From Hyparrhenia diplandra (taxonomy: Eukaryota; Streptophyta; Magnoliopsida; Poales; Poaceae), in contig JADLZK010004597.1 in assembly GCA_015847255.1 (NCBI GenBank), positions 806,001 to 870,000 on the forward strand: a stretch of DNA of 64,000 nt, read 5' to 3'. The notes under the pieces were generated by a model. It was not told where the DNA came from. It did not search any database and saw only the letters and a list, made by a program, of their open reading frames with translations. Within the stretch, counting starts at the first letter, position 1, and each line of letters opens with the position of its first letter. Shown piece after piece: positions 24,813-35,036 of the stretch. Both the position numbers and the translations under genes were made by a program.

Positions 24813-25069
24813 TGTAATAAAACACGTCGTTGACGATGGATCGCTCTCGCTCTCAATAATAATGCAAAACACGGATGTAAACACAAGAGAACAATTGTGG
24901 GACTATTCTTTATTCTTTGAATATTGATTAATTACAATGGAGGATCTCCCACGTATATATAGTCTGAATAAGTCCTAGAGTTTGGAAATCGCCCATAAGA
25001 CAAACGGACTAGGATTAGGATTCCGCCGCCTCCTCTTTCTATATTCCGAAGTCCATATGTTTTACAACA
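24813..25069 (-). repeat. Copia B 5' LTR
   Basis: Partner of 18066-18321, with the same TG...CA ends and target duplication. On the minus strand it is directly followed by the putative primer-binding site. It abuts the NLR2 leader at 25075. Confidence 0.93.
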
Positions 25070-25084
25070 CTACACCCCCGTCTC

Positions 25085-26444
25085 TCTTCGCTTTTCCTCT
25101 CCTCTATTCTACACCGGGTCCACCAACACGGCCACATACCTACCTACCCACACATTCCGCAGCAGATCCAGCCTTTCCCCAACTCGCTGGTCCTTCCGAC
25201 GACTTCTCCCAATCCTCACCGACGGCCGCCGCTCGCAGCCGCCATCAGCGCCACTTGATTTCAACGGTGGCCCTGGGGAATATCCACCACAGCGGCCACT
25301 CGGTAGCGGACTGTGGCGGGGATCAGGCCGAGTAGGAGCCTCTGAGGCCCATGCGACTGTAGCAAAGCAAGAATTCCGGCGCCGGAGACGACGCTGCAGC
25401 TACTTGGCGGAGGCAAGTGCCAGCGGTGAGCATCAGTTGTCTTGTCCCCTCGTTTTCTTAATTTTGCTAGGTGGGGCAGTATTTTTACTTGCGCAGCTCT
25501 TGTTCGTCGAATATTTAGCTCCCTAATAGTTTTTTAAAGGTACTCCTTATCAATGAAAAGCAACTTGAAGGTTCCTGGTATAATGGCACTAGTTGAGCAG
25601 CACTATAGATTTTCATTTACCATTACATTTACATGCATTGGCCAACTGCCGACATAACAAGGTGTTTGTAAAGCCAATGTCAGTGGGAGTTTCATTTCTC
25701 AGTTTTTAAAGCTTCATGTCTTAGAAACAGTGTAGACAAGTGTACTTTTCGTAAAAATCATTTCATCCCATGAAATAACTTTCATCATCTCTTTATTTAT
25801 ATTATGCCATGTCAGCTTAATGCCTATAAAATTCTCATGAAACCTTAGATAAACTTTAGCTGGCTAATTTGGCCAGCTGAAGTTTAGCTAGCTAAAGTTT
25901 GGTTGGGGGTGTTTGGGTTATCTAGCTGATTGGTGTTTATTTACCATGCTGCCCTTACTGAACTCGATGTGGACATGGGAAAACAGAGGAGCAATTTCGT
26001 CTTTTAACCATGCTTTAGCTAGGTTGGAGCGGCTAAAGGGATTGTGTACGACATTTTGGCCTCCGGCTAAAGTTTAGCTGAGTTTTAGCTGCCTCTGTTT
26101 GGATCCTAGCAGCTAAAGTTCAACTGGTGGATCCAAACAAGGCCCTAATATAAGCACTTTTATGAAGTTGTTTTTTAATTATTACATATTCAGTACTGCC
26201 TGCTGATTAGCCTTTTTCCTTTATAAACGCCTGATTTGGAAACCAGGCAACCTGTAGACTGTTGTCCACTTGGAGCATACAACCAATCATCTGAAGCATC
26301 CTGACTCACAAGTCATACCATCCAGAGCGCAAAGGATCGTTAAAATACAGAGGAACGCATCAGCTGGAAGGTCCTCCCTGGCCATACAATCAACCTGCAT
26401 CACTGGACAAATCAATGCAAGTGAGCTTAGAGAGTGTGCAAGAC
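25085..26444 (+). promoter_or_regulatory. Putative NLR2 5' leader: non-coding exon, intron, second leader exon
   Basis: Pyrimidine-rich sequence from about 25085 is followed by a GC-rich segment ending at a strong donor GCCAGCG|GTGAGC (about 25421). An intron of about 0.84 kb is inferred to an acceptor near 26257 (CCTGTAG|ACTG), then a leader running to the ATG at 26445. This is a layout inference; no transcript evidence is available. Copia B is inserted immediately upstream and would separate the leader from its original upstream promoter. Confidence 0.45.
25905..26145. mobile_element. Small MITE in the putative NLR2 leader intron
   Basis: The left GGGGGTGTTTGGGTTATC and the right end GGATCCAAACAAGGCCC are imperfect inverted termini of the grass 'GGCCTTGTTTGG' class. 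The interior is full of AGCTAAAGTTTAGCT-type palindromes. No coding content. Confidence 0.5.
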
Positions 26445-29400
26445 ATGGAAGAGGCTGTAGTGACGGTTGCTACGGGGGCGTTGGGGCCAGTACTAAAGAA
26501 GCTCAAGGATTTGCTGGACAAGCTTCCAGAGGAGACCCGAATCGACCTTGACTGCTTCAGCTCCGATCTCAAGACTGTGAGCTCCCACCTGAAGAATATA
26601 TGGGAGAGGGAGGATCTTGATGCAGAATGCAAGGACTGGATGATGGAGGCACGGGACATGTCCTATGCCATAGAAGATGACATAGACGACTTTAAGCATG
26701 GTCTGGAGCAGGGTGGCATCAGCTTCCTACAGCAGAGTACCAATGCATGCACTTTCAAGGATCGAAAGATACAGGTACAGGGGCTAGTTCAGCGTTACCG
26801 TGAGAAGTGGAAGGATCCTGAAACTATGCCCACCTACTCCAGGAAACTGACTGTTGACAAGCATGAGTCGGAGCTTGTGGAGATGGGGGAAAAGAAAGAT
26901 GAGCTTATCAAATTGCTGAATGAACACAAAACAGTATGTATTGTTGGTTTTGCGGGAATGGGAAAAACAACACTTGCCAACATGGTGTACCGTGCAATAG
27001 GAGCGAGGGAGACATTTGAATGCCGGGCTTTTGTTTCACTCTCTCCAACTCTGAGTAGGATGGAGGTTTTGAAAACTATTATCACAAGCGTAAGCGGCAC
27101 TATACCACTTGCTGACACTGATGCATCAGAGGAACAACTCAGTGACAACATCGAAAAATCCTCAAGGACAAAAAGGTATCAAAATTTATTATTTTTATGT
27201 GTTCAACATTTCACATTATTAATTCCTTATTTAAAGTCATCTGAGTTTCAATGGAACTTATGGAATGATTTTTTTTTGTTTAAAACATGGAATTTAAACA
27301 ATGGAACTTATGGAATATTCTAGCCCTCTCTTTCTTCATTGCTCCATATCTTCCCCCTGTGGCTCAGTCCCTTTACTTTACATGTGCCACCATAGCTTGC
27401 TTCCCTTCCCTTCCTATAGCACATCTGCCCTTGCTCATCCGTGCCACTACAGTTCATTTTTATGGATCCCCCGAGCCATACATGATCCTATCAGTCCCTC
27501 ACATGGAACTGATGTTGGTTTGCCTCCTGCCTTTATGAAACTTTACCCACATGTGGCCACTCTTCACTCATGTGTGAAGATCTTCGGTGGGGGTAGTGCT
27601 TCCCGTGCCTTGGGTTCGCACCACCGATCACGTTGATCCAGCACCCTAGAGAGTTTTTCTCTCTCTCGATTTGTTGATTGGAGTTTCTCTATCATCGATT
27701 GATTGATCGGTATTTCTTTTGTTTTTCTCTAAACTATGGTTAGTTTGTGTCGCCACTAACTATTGATGCCGTGTGGCGTTCGACTACATTAGCTAGATCC
27801 TTGTCCTCAACCATGTGGAATCATAATTTTGTGCCTTTGAGGAGACGCCCTCGCAAACACAAACATTTTGCAAGATCTTTCTCTCTTGTCCATCATCGCC
27901 ATCACAAATTGGGACACCTCCACCATAGGTCACCCTTGGCGCGAACCTCACGTGATGCATCTTTCCAGTATGGGCACTCAGCCTAGGGATGGACAACACA
28001 AGTGAATGCGATTGTAGCCCCACCCCTGACCAATGTTATCAAATTGTCCGATTAATCATGATTAGTCGACATCCTAGGCTTGACTAGGGGGCTACGACTC
28101 AATTAATCTGATTAGTTTCTGGTCGTCCGATTTGTCGTCGACTAATCACGGTTAGTCAGACAACTAGGGTTTGGACAACTAGAAACAAAATGGAATTGCT
28201 TGGCAGCCTAGGACATGGTTGCATCTGGGATGGCTTAGGCCAATTGGGCTCATGTTTTTCAGCCCAATTTGTAATCCTACATGCAGCCACCACCCTAAAG
28301 TAATCTTCATGCTTGATTTATACTCTAGAACTATTAGTCCTTCCTTATATATATAGGATGACTAGGACTGAGTAACTGAACAGGGATGACTAGACACCCT
28401 GGTCGATGACTATAATTCAGAGTGTATTGTTCACCTTGCCCTTGCCACGTGGCTGATCTGATGAGCAGTTTGCTCATGACTTCATAGGATCCCATGAAAG
28501 CTGTCCTTGAGTACTGCAATGCATCACCTTGCCGCACCACAGCATCACCAATCGTGATAATCTCTGCCATTGCATCTTCACTGCTGCTCACTATGCCCCC
28601 AGCTATGTTGCTATGTGCATGTGCATGTGGTCTTTGTTTGGTTGTTCGCTCTTCGCTGTCATCAAGCACAGCTGTTGCGACCTTGGATCATCATTCCCTG
28701 TGCTCTCATCTGGACCTATCTTCTCTCTTGGTCTAGCATAATCTGGTCACTGGCATCTTCATCTCTTTCCCACAATTTTCATCTACTCCAACAACCGCGA
28801 GCTACATCAACACAGTCTACCCTCGTTGTTCTAAGCACCACAATTGTTGTGGAGGCCTTCTCTGTTGGTTCCTAGTCGTTGGACATGTTATGGGCCTCTT
28901 AGTACATCAAGTATTAGCAACACTGTGTGTTCTTTTGTTTACGATGGCCCCCCTGGCTTGGCAAACTAGGCGCCTGCCTGTCCATGGTGGCCTTGACTGA
29001 TCCGCATCGACCTCCTCCCTTAACTACTACCGACACATCTCGTGATGGCGGCGTCTCGTGTGTGCTACCATGCCAATGGTGCCCTCTCATGCGCCTGTGG
29101 CTTCTATGGCTACCTCTTCTTCGTTAGCCTCGATAGCTTTGTTGATCACCACTATCCTAACCATGTCAACATCCTTGAAGATACTTGACCTATTCTCAGA
29201 TAATATTGAAATTTCTGGTGTTCCAATTATCAAGGATTAACTTGTGTGCTCTTGAAGGAGGATGCAATTCGTAATTAAAATTTATTAGGAACATCATGTT
29301 TAGATAAATTTCAAGTGTCCTTTTAAATTATTCAAGTTAAGTACCAGATGATGATAGGGCACAACTATGGGTGTGGATATATGATGCAACCATTTTAATG

Positions 29401-32400
29401 TCTCATTCTTAATTTTGAACTTTAGGTACCTTGTTGTGGTTGATGATATTCGGCATTGCCAAGAATTGGAACTCATCGTAAAATCTCTTCCAAGGAATAA
29501 ACTGGAAAGCAGGATTATCATGACAACTCATATCAATGCTGTAGCAGAGAAATGTCGTGTGGGTACTGATGCCTTTGTCTATGCAATTGCCCATCTTTCT
29601 TTTGAAAGTTTATGCCTAGGCTATCAGCATCTTCCTCTGCATTTGAAGACTTGCTTGCTACACTGCACGATTTACCCCCCAGATCGGGAATTTGTAAGGG
29701 ATGATCTGACAGGTATTTGGATTGCTGAAAGATTTGTTTATGAAGAGAAAAAAGCTCGAAGTTACTTTGACGAGCTTGTAAATCGAGGATATATTCGACC
29801 AGTAGAAAGGAGACATACTGAGGTACAAAAATATGAAATCAAAAGCAAGATCCTAGACTTCCTTAACAGACAATCACGTAATTACAATTTTGTCGTTTCT
29901 GTGGATAATTACACTAGTATTTCTTCCCTGAATGATAGAAAAATTCATCGGGTGTCTATTCAGCAGGACCTGAGTTCAGCAGACTATGCAAGGTTGGATT
30001 TCTCTCATACTCGCTCATTTGCTATTTTTGGGAGTGCAAATTTAATTCCGTTTGAGCGTATGAAACGCTATGGTGTTGCTTATTGATGAACAAGGCAGTT
30101 TAAAGAATGTGAATGCAGGGGATGATGATCCGAATTTGGGGACTGATAATCATGTCAACATAAGTGAACTACTCTTGCCCAGACTCTGGCAGCCTATACG
30201 GAACCGCTGCCAAAACCCAGTGCTTAAACCCAAGTTTGGTAGAGAAATCACTGTGCTTTCACAAGAAATTGAAGAAATGCAGTGTTTGGAGATTCTATGT
30301 ATAAGTAGCACAAGGATCCAACGACTACCAAGAGAAATTGGGAAACTGCATCTTTTGAAGTCTTTGAATATAAGTAGCACAATGGTGAAAGTGTTGCCAC
30401 GTGAAATCGCAGGACTACAGAATTTGAAGACTCTGAATGTGAGTAATACAAAGGTAGTGGAACTACCAAGGGAAACTGGGAAATTGCGCCTTTTGGAGTT
30501 CCTGAATCTAAGTAACACAAAGGTAGAAGGGTTGCCAAGGGAAATCAAGGAACTGCAGGAATTGAAGACTCTGAATATGAGTAAAACAAAGGCAGACGCA
30601 GCTGCCAAGAGAAATTTTGAAACTGCAGTTTTTGAACACTCTGGATTTAAGTAACACAATGGTAAAAGAGCTTCCAGAAGATGTCAAGGAACTGCACAGT
30701 TTGAAGACTCTGAACATAAGCAATACAAAAGTTGAAGTGATACCAAGAGAAATTGTAAACTTGCAGCATTTAGAGACTCTGGATATAAGTAAAACAGCGG
30801 TAGCAGAGCTACCAAGTGACGTACAGGAGCCGCAGCATCTGAAGACTTTGAATTTAAGCAGTACCAAGATAACAGAGCTAGTACATGAAATAGGAAAGAT
30901 GTGCCATTTGGAAACTCTGGATATAAGCAACACAGCTGTAGCACAACTACCAAGTGATATAATGAATCTGCAGTTATTGACGATTTTGAATTTAAGTAAC
31001 ACTAAGATAACACAGCTACCACAGGAAATAGGAAAGCTGCAGAAACTGAAGACTTTGGATATTAGTAACACAGAGGTAAGAAAGCTACCAAGGGAAATTA
31101 GTGAACTGAAGTCTTTGGAGTCTTTAGACGTACGCAACTCCTATGTCAAAGAACTACCTTGGGAAGCTAGTCGGCTTTCAAACTCGGTGGTAGTACTTGT
31201 TGGTGACAAGGATTCAAATCAAGTTGTGAAGTTGCCTCACTTGCCAGACATGATTGAGAGTGATATATCTTCCTTAGCAAATGAATGCAGAGAAGATCTG
31301 TCTATCATCCTCTTTGGTCTTTCAGGTCTGAACTGGGAACCCCTATCTTGTGCTAGCTTTAAGGTTGCCAGAAGGGATCTGGATATACCAACATGGGTCA
31401 GAACACACTTGGTCAGTATCTCCTCCCTAGACATCAGGCTCTGGAAACTAGAGCCTAACAGCATTGAGTTCCTGGAGCAGATGCCCTACCTGCGGACTCT
31501 CTTAATCCAGATTGAACTTCTCCCAATTAATACAATTGCCATCAGTACTCGAGGGTTCACAAGGCTTGAGAGTTTCTGTATGGACTGCCGTCTGCCAGTG
31601 GTATCCTTTCAGCCAGGAGCTATGCCGAAGCTGAAAAATCTTGAGTTAAAGTTATATCCAAGCCGAGCAACTGAAGATCCTGTGGGCATCAAGCACCTTC
31701 TTGAACTCCAAAGGGTTGTCTTCCTATGTTCCGCAGGCTATAGCATCAATGCTCCAGGCCCCAGCGCAACTATTAATAAAGTGAAAAAAAAGAAGCCAAG
31801 GGGCACAAAAATCAAATCACTCTTATTGCCAGTGATGGCAATGATTGCAGAAAAGAACTTATCGGAGGGAGCAAGATGAGAGCAGATAGTAGTGAACATA
31901 ACTGTATCAATACTGCTAGTGGGACAAGTGTGATCGAGATTAGCATCCTTCCTGGTGAGCATCCTTCTAACTGTAACTAGCAGTAGCAATATGTGTACCG
32001 CTATACTGTGCCAGCCAACAATTTCGACTTTTCTGGTAAAAAAAAAGACATCATTCACAAATGCATGATAGCCGGTAGTCACTTAGTCAGTAACATGGTA
32101 ACACACTGAACCTTTCAATGCATCTAGAGAATGTGGTAGTAATACCAAGATAAGCACAGTTTCAGTGTTTATTTAGCTCCAGCTGCTCTGTGTAACATGC
32201 TGTTAAGTAGCAGCTCATTTTCCTTTCAATTTCGTGAATTTTTAAACTTCCTTTTTTGTCAAGTAAGCTACTGCATTTTATCACTTCCCTGCATATAGTT
32301 GGTAGTATAATATTAGCATCAGGCAGTGCCTGTTCAACAGGGTACTGCACTTAAGGGCTACAGGTTTGCAACAGAGCATTGTACAGTGTAAAGCCGTTAT

Positions 32401-33633
32401 ATAAGTAGAGCTCCTGATTTCTGAAGCCATATCAGTTGCAACTACTTGGGAATCAAGCAGTTATACATTTGATTGCTACAACACATACAGTTATGTAGTT
32501 TCTGAGAACTCAGCAATTCTTCTGGTTTCTGGTAATATAGTTTCTGAGAACATCTAATTAATGTGTGCTGAGTAAAATGTATGAATTATTTTTTAATAGG
32601 AAGTATGGCCACTGGAGATTTGAATTTTACATCAACAGATCCTTCTAACAAGACAGGAGGACCTCCAATTGAAAGAAGTCACTCTGAACAAAGTACACAG
32701 AACACGGCTGCTGGCTCTGGTTCCATTGACATCAATTTTGATGATAATGGTACCAATCCTTGTTCTCAGATTGAGGGCCTAGAAGTGCAATCTGTACCAT
32801 CCAATGTCAATCTAGAGGAGCAAGAAAGTGTTGCTGGAAAAACCCGCAAACAAAGTCAAACGGCAGCTAATGAGAAGAGGAAAAAAAGATGACTATTCTA
32901 TAGAGAAGTGCATCGATGTTGTGGATAGTATTGAAGAATTAAGTAATGAGCAGAAGGCAGATGCTAATGAGCTCTTCCAATCTGAGAATAATCGAGAAAT
33001 ATTTATGATGACCAAAAATCTAGATGTTCGACTAATTTGGCTAAAGAAAAAAATTTCGAAGGTATGTTTGCCTGTCTTAGTTTTCTCCTCTTATAGCATT
33101 GGACCATGATTACTGAACATGTATACTGAGACTTAACTTGAAAAGGAGGTAAGACTTTTTCATAGTTAGATGACCTAGTGCAGTGTTAGAACATGACCTA
33201 GTGTTGTTCTACTTCTATAGAGTTCCAATTTTATAAAGAGTCTAAGATCTAAGTATGTTCCTGTCTTTGTATGTGTATTCTAACCACTGTGGTATGCTGT
33301 TATAGTGTAGGGACAATGAGGCCAGACCATGGTTGTAGTAGTTAACATGAGAATTTTGGTTCCTATTTATTCAAAGTTTGCATCTTGACGTGCTTTCGAT
33401 CAATTTCCATTGACTAATTTTGTTGCTCTATATGAATTGATTCACTTGTGATGGAATTTCCATTAACAATATTCAGTTACTGTAGTAGATATTTGGTGAA
33501 AGAAATTTTTTTAGTCCTATAGACATACTGAGCAGACGTAAAAGGACAAAAAGAATACTCAAAGAAATGTTATAACTTGTATACTGAAAATAACTTGATG
33601 CTTGTTTCATCTTAATTGCAGATATCCCAGTGA
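26445..33633 (+). CDS. CC-NB-ARC-LRR protein with C-terminal Myb/SANT-like tail exons (NLR2), frameshifts present
   Basis: Start chosen at MEEAVVTVATGALGPVL (26445) rather than the in-frame upstream ATG at 26415, because CNLs begin this way. Exon 1 (26445-27175): coiled coil with AIEDDIDDF, P-loop GFAGMGKTT. Phase-2 intron to 29425. Exon 2 (29426-31954): kinase-2 YLVVVDDIR, RNBS-B SRIIMTTH, then a jump to LPLHLKTCLL that skips the GLPL region, a lost MHD (YEIKSKILDFL), and a regular 23-residue LRR array. Exons 3 (32600-33061) and 4 (33622-33633) add a tail. Frame breaks lie near 30066, 30600, an A8 run at 31784-31791 and an A7 run at 32880-32886. A degenerate NB-ARC with an extra C-terminal domain fits the sensor member of an NLR pair. 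It could also be a decaying gene. Confidence 0.8.
27176..29425 (+). other. NLR2 intron 1 (phase 2), enlarged
   Basis: Donor AAAAG|GTATC and acceptor ACTTTAG|GTAC restore KR-YLVVVDDI, the same place and phase as the NLR1 intron. At about 2.25 kb it is larger than the NLR1 intron. The middle (about 27540-29240) is richer in GC and looks inserted. A cluster of GATTAGTCG/CGACTAAT motifs at 28040-28160 suggests a decayed hAT-like element. No gene recognised. Confidence 0.6.
30270..31190 (+). repeat. Tandem 69-bp / 23-residue LRR array in NLR2 exon 2
   Basis: About thirteen consecutive units follow LxxLxTLxISxTxVxxLPxEI with exactly 23 residues each, for example LKTLNISNTKVEVIPREI. Between 30761 and 31036 the units alternate as a 46-residue (138-bp) dimer: TLDIS-TAVA-LPSD then LNLS-TKIT-EIGK, starting at 30761 and 30899. 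The frame break near 30600 falls inside the array. Confidence 0.9.
32600..33061 (+). CDS. NLR2 exon 3: integrated Myb/SANT-like C-terminal region (or downstream gene exon)
   Basis: Acceptor TTTTTTAATAG|GAAG. The reading phase joins exactly with donor CCTG|GTGAGC at 31954/31955 of NLR2, giving GSMATGDLNFT. A low-complexity Ser/Asn/Thr-rich linker is followed by a basic stretch (KTRKQ...NEKRKK) and, after an A7 run (32880-32886) that appears one base too long, by SIEKCIDVVDSIEEL ... NREIFMMTK ... RLIWLKKKI. That pattern resembles the conserved C-terminal block of Myb/SANT-like, Harbinger-related proteins. The donor AAG|GTATG at 33061/33062 leads to a last exon ISQ-stop at 33622-33633. Alternatively this is a separate gene whose upstream exons are lost. 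Confidence 0.6.
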
Positions 33634-33746
33634 ACATAAGTGTTGCATTAGTATAGTTCACCCCAGGGCAATTTCAATTTGAAGACAATTACAAGCTGTT
33701 ATCTGTACTGCTTTTACTTTACACACTGCGCCAGATTCTGGAAGTT

Positions 33747-33747
<1 letters not shown>

Positions 33748-33782
<35 letters not shown>
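33748..33782. repeat. Poly(T) run of about 35
   Basis: Uninterrupted T homopolymer downstream of the last NLR2 exon. It could be the A-tail of a minus-strand retroposed sequence, but no body or target duplication was identified. Its true length is uncertain in any assembly. Confidence 0.9.
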
Positions 33783-33783
<1 letters not shown>

Positions 33784-34078
33784 TGTGTTATAACTGTATC
33801 TTTGCCTATTTATTATGGTATTGAACTATTGAATAGGTTGAATAGGTATTGAATTTTGATGATTCTTCTCTATTTTTCTTATCTGTTATCAAATTTTTTG
33901 GGCTTGTTTACCTTTCTCCAGTACGATCTCTTCCCTTTTTTTTGTTCCTTTTTAATTGAATTTGAAAAGGATAGCGTTTTTATAGATGCAAGGATGCAGC
34001 AAAACTGGAAACAGCCACCCTGGAGCTTGGGCCAACTAGGCTAATCTGCCATGTGCTTGCTTCCGAACAGCAACAACG

Positions 34079-34198
34079 AGCCTGTTCGGTGGCCGTCCCT
34101 GGCCTACTGATCTTTGTGATGAGAAAGTCTTCTTTGGTAACCGATCTTTGTGAGAGAAAAATCTGGGCAGGCTACCGATAAGCCAAGCGAACAGGGCC
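34079..34198. mobile_element. Short MITE
   Basis: About 120 bp, with left end GAGCCTGTTCGGTGG and right end CCAAGCGAACAGGGCC forming imperfect terminal inverted repeats of the 'GGCCTGTTCG' class. The interior holds two similar CTGATCTTTGTGA-like motifs. No coding content. Confidence 0.5.
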
Positions 34199-34549
34199 AA
34201 CCTATCTATCAACCGATCAACAGCACGTGTGAGAGAACCAGAAGCGCTTGATGGTAGCGATCATCAGACGCCGTAAACCCCAGTGTAATCGTAGTCCCGC
34301 AGGTGCGGACAATAAAATCTATCAACTTAAAAATTTATTTACGAAGGTTCACTTATGAGGTATAATGAAGTTATCATATGGCTTGGGCATGGACGACAAA
34401 TATACAAAATATATGAGTATAGACCAAACACTAGTAAAGAATGAATTAAGCACGCATCAATTAAGCAACCAGTCTTGACGCTTCCGGCTAGCCAATGAGA
34501 TGCCTCCCCATGTCGCTGGAATTGGTGGGCAACCAATTCATAGCGACCG

Positions 34550-34860
34550 GATACAGCAGTGCTCCTAGCAGTCGCTCTCAACAGTCACCGAGAAATTAAC
34601 TTACTTTTAACCCATCCGTCAACCGACGAACAGCTCGATGCTATCGATGAGTCAAATGAACACGCATCAGCGTATCAGATAGAGTCCCCCGCAGGCCGCA
34701 GGTGCGGACACCTCGTTCCTCACGGAATCGTCGTCAACCTTTGGCTCATTGATGCTCGATCGGCACCTGATCAACAAAGTGGCCAGCCTGCTATCGTCGA
34801 TTCCGTTTATTACCGCTACTCTTCCAAGGTCGTCATCATCTTCATTGGTACTGCATGTTT
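34550..34860. repeat. Upstream flank of P450 copy 1, duplicated at 39520-40110
   Basis: Shares blocks in the same order with 39520-40110: GCTCCTAGC, CTCAACAGTC, GCAGGTGCGGACA, CGTTCCTCACGGAATCGTCG, TTCCAAGGTCGTCATCATC (versus ...GTCGCCGTCACC). The distal copy is enlarged by the MITE at 39689-39900. It shows that the P450 duplication included about 0.5 kb of upstream sequence. Confidence 0.75.
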
Positions 34861-35036
34861 GTACGTATCCTCTCGACGTCGACACACAAGCTAGATAAAA
34901 TATCTTCCAGAAGCACCCTTTCTTTCTTCCTTGCCCCCTCCTTTCTCCTGCAGCTACGGCACGGCCACGGCGCCACAACTCGGTGGAGTCTGCGACTCTG
35001 CTCGATTCGGCAGCGAGGGCCTCCAAATTGCCAGCC

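Larger units (their letters stand above)
18061..25074 (-). mobile_element. Young Copia retrotransposon B (complete, both LTRs), including target duplications
   Basis: LTRs at 18066-18321 and 24813-25069 are near-identical. The 5-bp target duplication CTACA lies at 18061-18065 and 25070-25074. It is read on the minus strand: the 5' LTR is the right one, followed by a primer-binding-like site (CGTTATCAGCACGAC, at 24812 downward), a GC-rich leader, gag with CCHC knuckle, integrase, reverse transcriptase with YVDD, RNase H, and a polypurine tract CCCAAGGGGGAG before the 3' LTR. The frames are broken by indels despite the recent insertion. It lies immediately upstream of the putative NLR2 leader. 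Confidence 0.92.

Noticed and set aside
28927..29240. Small plus-strand open frames in NLR2 intron 1
   Set aside because: No similarity recognised, short, and inside a well-defined intron; probably transposon-derived.
30150..31137. Long minus-strand open frames opposite the NLR2 LRR array (169 and 209 codons)
   Set aside because: They are antisense shadows of the regular 69-bp repeats; the repeated antisense peptide follows the LRR period and has no domain.
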